Shown piece by piece: positions 33,528 through 43,309 of a stretch of 64,000 bases of DNA (position 1 is the first letter of the stretch; each line of letters opens with the position of its first letter). The translations under genes and the position numbers were made by a program. Origin of the DNA: Diphasiastrum complanatum (Eukaryota > Streptophyta > Lycopodiopsida > Lycopodiales > Lycopodiaceae); NCBI GenBank assembly GCA_029204225.1, contig CM055098.1:16917775-16981774 (forward strand). Reading direction: 5' to 3'. A model generated the notes under the pieces. That model saw only the letters and a list, made by a program, of their open reading frames with translations, was not told where the DNA came from and did no database searches.

Positions 33528-34196
33528 CTACAATCTGACCTCTTTGTGAAGAACTTTGCTTCTGACATAGTGATACTTGAGTTCAATGTACTTACTCCTA
33601 GAATGAAATCTAGGATTGGCTGATAAGGCAATAGCACTTTGATTATCCCAATATAATAATGTCGGAGCATATTGATTCAGACTGATATTTGAAAGTAAGT
33701 TTCTCAACCAAACTGCTTTCTTAGTGGCTTGTGAGGCTGCGATATACTCTGATTTTGTAGAAGATAAAGCTATCGAAGATTGCTTGCGATTGTTCCAAGA
33801 AATAGGACCATTGTTGAGGAAGAATGTAAAACCAGAAGTAGATTTACGAGTGTCTACATCTCCTGCCCAACTTGCATCTGTGTAACCATTGAGGAAATTG
33901 AGTTTGTTGTTGTCGACTGCTCCATAACAAATGCAAAAGTCCATAGTAGCTCGAAGATATCTCATGACTCTGATAAGAGCCTTCCAATGTGTTATACCAA
34001 GGTTAGTCATAAACTGACTTAGGGAACTGATTGCAAAAGCTATGTCTGGCCTGGTACAGATTATTGCATATATAAGAGATCCTATTATCGAATAATAAGG
34101 ATCTCTCGCATCTGTTCCTTTTTTTTTATTGTTCAAAGATATTGGTCCTTCGAGAATTTGAGACCTGGTTCTATTGGTGAGAGAGCTAACTTGCAA
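33528..34196 (-). pseudogene. Outer copia RNase H domain
   Basis: 222 codons with YYSIIGSLIYAIICTRPDIA, GYTDASWAGDVDTRKSTSG, SIALSSTKSEYIAASQATK and LLYWDNQSAIALSANP. These are the canonical copia RT-connection and RNase H motifs, including the DASWAGD aspartate. The C-terminus continues in another frame to the polypurine tract. Confidence 0.85.
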
Positions 34197-34240
34197 TTAA
34201 TCAGATTATATCTGACAAACATGTTGTAGATGTATCTCTG

Positions 34241-34612
34241 CTAAGTAATGTAAATCAACTTTCGATTTCTGTCTCTGTGGATTTGAATACCAAGGTAGAA
34301 ATGAGCTTCGTCCAGATCGGTCATGTCGAATTCGGAATATAGCATTGACTTGCCTTCTTTTATCAGATCGATATTGTTGCCAAAGTGCAATATGTCGTCC
34401 ACATATAAAGTGATTATGATAAAAGATTGATGCACTGTCTTGAAGTAAATATTAGAATCTAAAGAGCTTGGTGTATAGCCATGATCAATAAGGAAAGTAT
34501 TGATCCTTTGAAACCATGCTCGAGCAGATTGCTTCAAGCCATAAATTGCCTTATGGAGTTTACACACATGATTGTGTTTACCTTCGATAATATAACCTTC
34601 GGGTTGCACCAT
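34241..34612 (-). pseudogene. Outer copia reverse transcriptase, catalytic part
   Basis: MVQPEGYIIEGKHNHVCKLH, KAIYGLKQSARAWFQRIN and TLYVDDILHFGNNIDLI give the RT palm with the YVDD box. The upstream frame through 34890 (NVVNCKWIFKVKYKVDGSID, DVKQHFLNGVIEEDI) has shifts and a stop, and is then cut by the insertion at 34896. Confidence 0.85.
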
Positions 34613-34896
34613 GTAAATGTCTTCTTCGATAACTCCATTAAGAAATGTTGTTTAACATCCATTTGATGTATTTCCAAATCTGCTGCAGCAACAAACGAGA
34701 ACAAAAGTTGAATAGAAGAATGCTTGACTACTGGACTGAAAGTCTCAATGTAATCAACATTGTATACCTGAGAAAATCCTCTGGTGACAAGTTAGGCTTT
34801 TCTTCTGTCGATGCTTCCATCTACTTTGTACTTGACTTTGAAAATCCATTTACAATTAACTACATTTCTGCTAGCAGGTAATTCGACAATTGTCCA

Positions 34897-36222
34897 TATA
34901 AGGGAAGCTCCTTAGATCCTGTTTACAAATCCTAAACACAAAAGGATAACACACTGTGGAGAAACCACCCAACCAAGTACATCCAATCAATCTCTAGAAG
35001 CCCCATCAATTTACAGGTCTGATAGCTTGCTAGGAAGGTAAAAAGAAATACAAATCATGCTGGAAAAAATCCAGAATGATCTCCTTATGGATTTAGAGAC
35101 ATCCATCCTCCAAAATTCATCAAAATTGGTCAATTTTTTACACTTTTTGACTTTCTACAAATCCAATTGTTGGAATTCTTGGATCTAACTTTTAGGACGG
35201 CTTCAAAAGACTATGATTTATCTTTTCTCAGATTCAATTGTTGTTTAACAACCTCCTACCATCCATTTTCATGAAAAAAAACAAACAAAAATCATGAGTT
35301 TTAGCCCTTTCTAGGTTTTTTCACCATGCACAATTGGAAATTAATGGCAAGAACGTTTTCAAAATCCACATGCAATCCAAAATACAATGTTACAAGCAAT
35401 TAATTGATCTGATCTTGCTGGATTTTGAATTCTACCCTCCATTTTGTGCCAAAAAAAATGGGAAACAAGCCAAATTTGGCCACAAAAGAGCCTAGAATCC
35501 AAATACATGGGAAGATCCAACATGCAAACTGAATTTCAACTACTTCAAAGAGAATTAACTTGCTGAAAATTTCATATCCTTCACTAGTTTTGAGCTACAC
35601 ATGCTAAAACTCCAAAAAAGACACCAAAATTGATTTCCTAGCACAATTTTCCATAAACCACAATGAATTTGAGAGAGATATGGAACATGCAAATTGAATT
35701 TGGGAAGATCCACCAACTTGCAACCTTTCTCCTCTCCTTGGATGAGAATACTAGTTGAATACTACCAAGCTCCAATGAAAAGCACCACCTCTCCAAGTTT
35801 GTAAGCTTTGCTCTGATACCACTGTAAGGGAAGCTCCTTAGATCCTACTTACAAATCCTAAACACAAAAGGATAACACACTGTGGAGAAACCACCCAACC
35901 AAGTGGAAGCATCCAATCAATCTCTAGAAGCCTCACCCCCAGCCAAGGAACAAGAAACATGAAAGTAGAGTGAGCTCCTGGCAATGAATCAAGAACCATG
36001 ATGAGGAGTAGGGCGAGTTTGGACCTCTTATATAGAGCCAAAAGCATCCTGGGCACATAGCCATGCATAGCCCTATGTTTCCTATACATAGATTCACCTA
36101 GAATAGAGTCTTATGCATGGACCAACTATTCATAGAATTGCTATTGATAACTCTACACATGCATACATTGTCTCATACCTTGTCTAAACTCCACTTAGTG
36201 TGTTATGAGCATGGACATAACA
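34897..36222 (-). mobile_element. Small non-autonomous LTR element inside copia RT
   Basis: The element is flanked by GTCCA at 34892-34896 and 36223-36227, exactly interrupting the RT coding sequence. The 5' LTR (36222-35823, 400 bp) starts TGTTATGTCC on the minus strand, ends CCCTTACA and is followed by GTGGTATCAGAGC, an initiator-Met tRNA site. The other LTR keeps only about 115 bp (34897-35012), so most of it and the polypurine tract are deleted. The internal 800 bases have no coding frame, as in TRIM/LARD-type elements. It relied on proteins from another element. Confidence 0.8.
35823..36222 (-). repeat. 5' LTR of the small non-autonomous element
   Basis: TG...CA ends when read on either strand. 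Its first 115 bases repeat at 34897-35012 with few changes, except TG to TA at the truncated copy's end. Confidence 0.8.
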
Positions 36223-36428
36223 GTCCATGTCTGGTTCTTGATAAGAGATGAATACTCTTTATCCATAGCTTCTTTCCAGAGATCAAAATCGGGCTGACTG
36301 AGTGTCTCTTCGACTGTTGTCGGCTCCTGAACAAGATAGGTTGCATATTCGTCAATATACCTCACAAGTGGTCTGCTATTCCTTGATGATTTTCTGGGAA
36401 ATGGAGGAAGTTGATTATTTTCATCATA

Positions 36429-37443
36429 CTATAGTTGCTGAACTGCGACATCATCTTCTTCGGATTCGCCGTTGATATGTTGTTTGTCGAAGGTAAATGA
36501 GCTTGGACCTTCAATAAGAATAGTCAACTGAGGAACCTTGAAGTTCAATATGTCGGACAAGTCAGACAAGTCGGTTACATGGGCTTTGCCTTTTTCCTTG
36601 AGGTCGATAAACTGATCTTCGATGAAGATGACATCCCGGCTAATGAATATCTTCGACTCGATGGGATCGAACAACTTGTAGGCTTGATCTGAAGTAGTGT
36701 AGCTAATGAAAATATATTTGATACTTTGGAAGTCAAGTATCTTCCTAAGATCATGAGGGATTTGCACATAAGCAGTACATCCAAAAACTTTTAAATTCGA
36801 TAGAGAAGGTTTGGTACCTGTCCAAACTTTGAATGATGTTTTGTCTGAGAGACCTTTAGTAGGACATATGTTCTGAATATAGGTTGCTGTTGAAATAGCT
36901 TCAACCCAGAAGAACTTCGGAAGTGTCGCATGTGATATCATGCACCAAGGTTCTGTTATTTCTCTCAACAAAAACATTCGATTGAGACGAATAGGAGGTA
37001 ATGTATTGTTGCTCAATGCCGTTGTTGAAGCACTACTCCTTGAATTCAGTGGATATGTATCTTCCCCTGTTGTCGGACCTCAGTGCTTTGATTCTTTTAC
37101 CAGTCCGATTTTCTACATGCTCTTTAAATTGTCTAAACTTGATGAAAGCTTCTGATTTTTGCTTGATGAAGTAAACAGCCTTTTTTCGAGAGAATTCGTC
37201 AATAAAAGTAATGAAATACTTTGCATCTTGCAATGGAGGAGTTTGCACAGGTCCACATATATTTGAATGAACAACATCTAACAGACTTTTTTTTGCATGT
37301 CTATGACTTGATCTAAAAGGAATCCTAGTCTGCTTTCCAAGGATGCAGCTATGGCTGATAGGGAGATCGACTTTACCAAAAGGATAGTCGAGATCAAGTT
37401 CCAGGGATTGTCTGGACATGTTCGATACAGATGCATAATTCAA
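36429..37443 (-). pseudogene. Outer copia integrase
   Basis: Two frames overlap near 37020. The right one carries HAKKSLLDVVHSNICGPVQT, YFITFIDEFSRKKAVYFIK and RIKALRSDNRGRY. In an intact copia integrase the last motif would be DNGGEY-like, so GG to GR is a substitution beside a catalytic Asp. The left one has PKFFWVEAISTATYIQNICP and LSNLKVFGCTAYVQIP, the conserved copia integrase C-terminal part. Confidence 0.8.
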
Positions 37444-37790
37444 GTGTCATAAGCGATGATGCCATAGTAATGCTTTATTGACAAGAATAGAGGTTTTCAA
37501 GGCTTAACTAGAATCAGAATAACAATGTGCCAATCTATATAAGTATTCATGCCTCTTGCCGAGTGCAAGGATCTTATTACTCCTATCGATAATTCTTCAT
37601 TGATCAAACTCAAACTCCATCTTATGACCTAAATCTGTAATTCTACTTACTGATAACGGATTTGTAGAGAGTCTAGGAACATACAAAACTTTTGACAATA
37701 GTTTAAATTGATCATGCTGGAACCGTAATCTTATAGTACCTTCACCTTTGATAGTGTGAGTACTATCGTCACCAAGATGAACATACTTCT

Positions 37791-38457
37791 TGTGAAGTTT
37801 TTAGCACGTGTGAACTTCACCACACAACTTACAGGATCTTACTGAGATGTTGTGATTGCACAAGATTGATCAGAAAACAGAATACTTGAAAAATCTATGT
37901 CAAGAACACAATGGCATACATCTGACTGAAAAACTAACTTCTCACTATGAGGAGAGAGAAAATCAATGTTAGAACACTTGAGTAGAGAGAGAATGAGTCC
38001 AAAACACCAAAATCTCATTATTCACAATATGGCAAAACATGCCACAACTTCCCTACATCAAAGTGGATCGAGTTCCTACAGTGGTGTTGCATAAGAAGTC
38101 CACTTAACTCAGTTAACTCAACTACCAAGGATCCACATGTGTAACTGCATGCATGGATATTGCATGTACTGCATGTCAACTCATAAAACTGCCTAGACAT
38201 GTGTAGATCACAGAAACCACTTTGCATGTTGCATGCACTGATTGCATGTGGCTTGCATGCATACTGAATGACATTGCATGCTATCTAAACTTTTGCATGA
38301 CATCAAATTTGAATCTACCTAACTCAAACTCAACCTATTCTAGAAGGTTATGTGCTCAATTCACATACCTTCATGTACAACATAGTTTACAATGGAAATA
38401 ATCATGGACATGGCCCCAAAACTTGAGATAGGAAGATATATTTTACTAATCTTCACA
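37791..38457 (-). repeat. 3' LTR of nested copia
   Basis: Minus-strand start TGTGAAGATTAG. It matches 42377-43067 over nearly its whole length, including rows of TGCATG words. Eighteen bases at 37791-37808 are absent from the other LTR. Confidence 0.9.
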
Positions 38458-39033
38458 CTCCTCCTTAAAATATATGTTCCTATCCAACATAGACTTCGAA
38501 ATTAGGCCAAGATTAGACCTCATCTTGATAAAGACATTCTTGAGTAATGGCTTGGTGAGAAGATCTACAACACAATTTGAATATCCAATATGCTCCAATA
38601 AGATCTCTCTCCCAATGACTTTTTCTCTTACAAAATGATGAGCTACCTCGACGTGTTTGCTCCTTGCATGGAACACTGGATTATTTGCAAGAGCCTGAGC
38701 AGAAATGTTATCATTCTTGATGATTGGAAGGTCTTCACCTCCATAACACTTTAGCTCCAAAAGTAGCCTTTTGATCCATAAAACCTATGTTGTTGTGGTT
38801 GTAAGAGATTTGTACTCAGCTTCACAGGATGATAAGGATATAGCTTGCTTATTTGATAGCCAAGAAACTAAGTTTCCTCCAAGAAAAATCGTGTAAGCAC
38901 CTGTGGATTTTCTATCCAACCTGTCTCTTACAAATTCTGAATCTGAAAAGGCAATCAAAGTTAGATCTTCTCCTTTGTGGAATAATCCATAATCTAAGGT
39001 AGAAGATATATACCTCAAGATTCTTTTAGCCAA
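38446..39033 (-). pseudogene. Nested copia RNase H
   Basis: Frames 39033-38785 and 38760-38446 read RKSTGAYTIFLGGNLVSWLS, AISLSSCEAEYKSLTT, then NISAQALANNPVFHARSKHV and VVDLLTKPLLKNVF. One shift separates them near 38770. It completes the polyprotein up to the polypurine tract. Confidence 0.85.
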
Positions 39034-39036
39034 CTT

Positions 39037-39966
39037 TCAGTGATATAACTTTGGATCCTGCATGTGTTGACCTAGCTTATACACACTAAATCTTAGATCA
39101 GGCCTAGTCATTGTTAACCATATTAGTGAGCCAATAAGACTCCTATAAAGAGTGATGTCCACAAAAAAATTTTCATCATCTTTCATAGGAACTTTTATAA
39201 TGTGCTCCATAGGTGTATCTTTGCCTTTACAGTTTTTCATTTGGAATTTCTTGAGCATGGAAAGTGCATATCTACTTTGACTTATAAAGGCTTGACCTTT
39301 CCAAAAATCTATTTCAAGGCCTAGAATATAATGAAGAACTCCTAAGTCCTGCATCTTAAACTCACTACCAAGTGCAAGCTTAGTTTCTTCAACTAGCTTC
39401 TCATTATTTCCACAAAGAATGATATCATCTACATAGATGAGAAGAATAATTACAAAGTTATCTAAAAACTTATAATACAGAGAAGGGTCATATTCACTTA
39501 GACAAAATCCGAGTGATATGAGATAGGAGTTGAGCCTTGCATACCAAGACCTTGGTGTTTGTTTTAATCCATAGAGACTTTTGAACAAAAGACAAACTTT
39601 TGATTCTTCACCTTCTTTCACAAAACCAAGAGGTTGCTCCATGTAAATCTCCTCCTCAAGGTAACCATTGAGAAAGGCATTAGAAACATCAAACTGGAAC
39701 ATTTTCCAATTGTGAAAACATGCAAGAGATATGAGTATTCTGATTGTTACCATTTTTGCAACTGGTGCAAAGGTGTCTTCATAGTCAAGATCTTTGATTT
39801 GTGAGTAGCCTTTGGCACAAAGTCTTGCTTTATAATAATTGATAGATCCATCAATATTATACTTAATTTTGAAAACCCACTTACATCCAATCACATGCAT
39901 GTTGTTTGGTGGCTCCACAAGCTCCCATGTGTTGTTTGACATCAAGGCTTCAAACTCTTGGGTCAT
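39037..39966 (-). pseudogene. Nested copia reverse transcriptase (near-complete frame)
   Basis: 310 uninterrupted codons contain NTWELVEPPNNMHVIGCKWV, KARLCAKGYSQIKDLDYEDT, QFDVSNAFLNGYLEEEIYM, YGLKQTPRSWYARLN and LIYVDDIILCGNN. All RT landmarks are present, including the catalytic Asp pair, so RT itself may be intact. It is the best-preserved retroelement frame in the window. Confidence 0.9.
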
Positions 39967-40099
39967 TGCTTCAACTCACATCTTGGATTGAAGTGCTTCT
40001 TTGACATCTTTAGGCTCTTCATCTGATATGAAGAGAGCATGATAGGAAGTTTCACCTTCCACTTGCCTTCCTTCCTCATCATATGTGAGCCTCCTTGGC

Positions 40100-40804
40100 T
40101 CAAACCTTTCTCTTGTAGATCTTCTTGGTGTGGGTGCTTGAGCATACATAGCCAAAAATTCTAAGATGATCTACCTTAGGCTTTTTCTCATACATCATCT
40201 CAAATGGTGTTTTTCCTCCTATTGCGAGATTAGAAACCCTATTACAGAGATAGTTTGCACATGCAACTGCTTCTCCCCAAAACTCTTTGGACAGAGAAGC
40301 TTCTAGCCTAATGTCTTTTGCACATTCACACAAAGTTCTATTTTTTCTCTCAACAAATCCATTTTGCTGAGGAGTATATGAACAAGAAAACTCTCTTTGT
40401 ATTCCCTCTCTCTCACAAAAGTCTTTAAATTTATTGAAGGTGTATTCTCCTCCACTATCACTTCTCAAAGCTTTCAACTTGAAAGAAAATTGCTTTTCTA
40501 CATAAGCTTTGAAAGTAAGGAAAACATCATAAACCATGGCTTTAGAAGACAACATATAGATCCAAGAATATCTTGTATGATCATCTACAAAGGAAACAAA
40601 GCAATTTGCTCCTCCTTTGCTCTTGGTTGAAGAGAAATGAACATCAGAGTGCACGAGTTCAAATGGTTGCTTTGTTTTGATGCTTGATCTAGAAAAAGGC
40701 CTTTTGTGTGATTTTGCCAAAACATAAGCTTCACAAGGTTGAAGCTCCTTTGACAGTGTCTTTGGTAGTCCAACAACTTTTCCTTCCTTGACCATAGATT
40801 GCAT
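40100..40804 (-). pseudogene. Nested copia integrase
   Basis: Contains FVSFVDDHTRYSWIYMLSSK, KALRSDSGGEYTFNKFKDFC, YTPQQNGFVERKNRTLCECA and LSKEFWGEAVACANYLCNRV. The catalytic D, D and E positions are visible. The zinc-finger part lies in the next frame (DLWHKRLGHPNFK at about 40850). Confidence 0.85.
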
Positions 40805-41541
40805 GGCTTGAAATTGGGATGTCCCAATCTCTTATGCCACAGATCCTCCTCTTCTTCTTGAAACAGTTTGATGCATAGTGTCCTTTTTTGCCATAGAAAA
40901 AACACTTGATCTTTGACAGCTTCTTCTTGCCATTGGATGTTGAAACTTGTGAGGACTGATCCTCACCACCTTCTTTGGCTTTGTCCTTCTTGAGGAATTG
41001 TTGACCTTTGTCCTTGCCTCTTGACTTGTCTCTGATGAAGAGTGCTTTGTCATCTCCACCATCTTTCAATGAAAGTCTGTTGATCCTCAACATCTTGTTC
41101 TCTTGCCTGCATTCTTCAGCAATGAGAACACCTTGCAGTGTCTCCAAGGAAGGAAGTTCCTCCCTGACAACATAAGTCTACACAATATTGTCATACTTAA
41201 GTCCATTAAGGACTACTTGAGCAAGTCCAGTGTGCTTAAGAGCATCTCCAATACTAGCTAACTCTTGATGAAGCACTCTCATCTACTCTCTGATAACTTA
41301 AAAAGATTTGATTTATAAGTGTAAGCAATCTAGAAGTATTCTTGATTTCATAGATTATTTTTTGAGTATTTGAGGCTTCCTTGGCAGTGGTGCATGTACT
41401 GATCTCTCTTAACACTTCATTTGTTACATTCATTTTTATGAAAAGAAGGGCAATTGTGGTTCTTTTGTGAAATGCTACAGGTTCTTCTTTAGCTCCACTC
41501 ACAATGTCCATTACATTCTGTAGAATCAATAATGATTCCAT
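40731..41541 (-). pseudogene. Nested copia gag, zinc knuckle altered
   Basis: Frame 41541-41254 reads IKMNVTNEVLREISTC and TSRLLTLINQIFLSYQ, a UBN2-type gag. Frame 41147-40731 has ETLQGVLIAEECRQENKMLR and the knuckle CFFYGKKGHYASNC, where the second Cys of CxxC is Tyr. The knuckle is followed almost directly by the GAG-pre-integrase motif in another frame, with no DSG protease motif between. Confidence 0.75.
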
Positions 41542-42376
41542 TCTAATCTTTCACATTGCATAATTGAAAGATGTTAGTCTCTCACCAAGAAATGTGAACC
41601 AGATGGAGACATCTTCTCTATGAGAAATTCAAGTAATGACAAAGATGGAGTTGAAAATGTTGCTTGCTATCTCAACCTAGGATCTAACATTGATGATGTT
41701 GATCCAAACTATGAAATATAGCAACAGACTGTGAGATCAAACTCTCAACATAGAAAATCAATTTATCTTGAATTTGGATCTTGCTTCAATCACAGAAACG
41801 AAGCACATGCAAGTAAGAAGTCTATCTCTCCCACGAGTTTCAAAGAACTAAATAACTCTCTAAGAACTTACTTTCAACTCAGACACAATAATCTGTGTGA
41901 AATGAAAAGTCTAAGACCTTAGAATACTCACTTCTATCCAATTCTACTTGATTGACATTGAAAATTGATGAAATTGGTGAAAAGAACTGATGTGTGCTCA
42001 GTTTGGCATATGCCACAAGTTGATACTCTCTCAAACTCTCTGATTGCCTAAAACTCTTCTAAAAACAAATCAAATTGATTTACAAACTCGAGCAACACAT
42101 TCTACTCTTCAATACCTATCCAACAAGCTATATAACATCAAATTTGGATCATTCCTTGAGAAGTAGCACTCAAATAAAGAGGGTTGATTTCACATGTGTG
42201 AGCTCTTTGTCCGTAGCTGAAGAGATCAGACTTGTTTTGATCCACTTATGGTCCACAGATGGCTAGTTTTTCAACAAGTTTGGATTCTTCTCCCAAATCT
42301 TAGTTCCTGCAAGCAAAAGCACTGTTGTTCTGATGTATACACCCTCACCTCTTCAAAGCATGAAGCTCTGATACCA

Positions 42377-43067
42377 TGTGAACTTCACCACACACCTTAC
42401 AGGATCTTATTGAGGTGTTGTGATTGCACAAGATTGATCAGAGAACAGAATACTTGAAAAATCTATGGCAAGAGCACAATGACATACATCTATTGAAAAA
42501 ACCAACTTCTCACTATGAGGAATGAATGTCAGAAATAATTCTAAGTGCTTGGTATGGGAAAAACAGGCTGCTCTCGAGTAGAACACTCAAGTAGAGAGAG
42601 AATGAGTCCAAAACACCAAAATCTCATTATTCACAATATGGCAAAACATGCCACAACTTCCCTACATCAAAGTGGCTCGAGTTCCTATAGTGGTGTTGCA
42701 TGGAAAGTCCACTTAACTCAGTTAACTCAACTACCAAGGATCCACATGTGTAACTGCATGCATGGATATTGCATGTACTGCATGTCAACTCATAAAACTG
42801 CCTAGACATGTGTAGATCACAGAAACCACTTTGCATGTTGCATGCACTGATTGCATGTGGCTTGCATGCATACTGAATGACATTGCATGCTATCTAAACT
42901 TTTGCATGACATCAAATTTGAATCTACCTAACTCAAACTCGACCTATTCTAGAAGGTTATGTGCTCAATTCACATACCTTCATGTACAACATAGTTTACA
43001 ATGGAAATAATCATAGACATGGCCCCAAAACTCGAGATAGGAAGATATTTTTTTACTAATCTTCACA
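42377..43067 (-). repeat. 5' LTR of nested copia
   Basis: TGTGAAG start and TTCACA end on the minus strand, followed by TGGTATCAGAGC. It carries about 40 extra bases near 42530-42580 relative to the 3' LTR. Confidence 0.9.
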
Positions 43068-43285
43068 CTTCTTTGCGCTATAAGATGTATAGGAATGGAA
43101 AATCTCACGATGATTGGTCATATGTTGAGTAGCTCCAGAATCCAGAAACCACGAACTATCCAAATTCGCGTATTTGTCTTTGACCATAAAAGCGCCTTCG
43201 TCCATTTCGACTTCAGGAGATGCTGTACTCGTATTTGCTTGTTGATCAGGTTGTTTGGCTGCATGATGATTTTCTCAGTGATGTG

Positions 43286-43297
43286 GCTCTGATACCA
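43286..43297 (-). other. Primer-binding site of the outer copia
   Basis: GCTCTGATACCA is the reverse complement of TGGTATCAGAGC, the initiator-Met tRNA 3' end complement. Only about 80 bases separate it from the protease active-site codons. Confidence 0.7.
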
Positions 43298-43309
43298 AGT
43301 TCATGAAAA

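Larger units (their letters stand above)
37791..43067 (-). mobile_element. Nested full-length-structure Ty1/copia element (5.28 kb)
   Basis: The element has two LTRs (37791-38457 and 42377-43067), a primer site GCTCTGATACCA at 42365-42376, and an AAGGAGGAG polypurine tract just right of 38457. The exact 5-bp duplication CTTCT (37786-37790 and 43068-43072) interrupts the protease codons of the outer copia. LTRs are very similar apart from a roughly 40-bp indel and an extra 18 bp at one end, so insertion is fairly recent. Internal order on the minus strand is gag, integrase, RT, RNase H. Protease is missing, and frames are broken by shifts. Confidence 0.9.
33401..43300 (-). mobile_element. Outer Ty1/copia element, interrupted by two LTR elements
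   Basis: Read right to left: a primer site GCTCTGATACCA (43297-43286), protease (FLDSGATQHMTNH, about 43.20-43.07 kb), then the nested copia at 43067-37791. Protease resumes as HLGDDSTHTIKGEGT, followed by a GAG-pre-integrase HHRL..HLNYASVSN and integrase (37443-36429, with VVHSNICGPV and KALRSDNRGRY). RT is split by a second insertion (36222-34897); its catalytic YVDDILHFGNN lies in 34612-34241. RNase H ends the polyprotein (34196-33528; GYTDASWAGD, ALSSTKSEYIA). Gag is nearly absent. Stops and shifts are present throughout. Confidence 0.85.
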
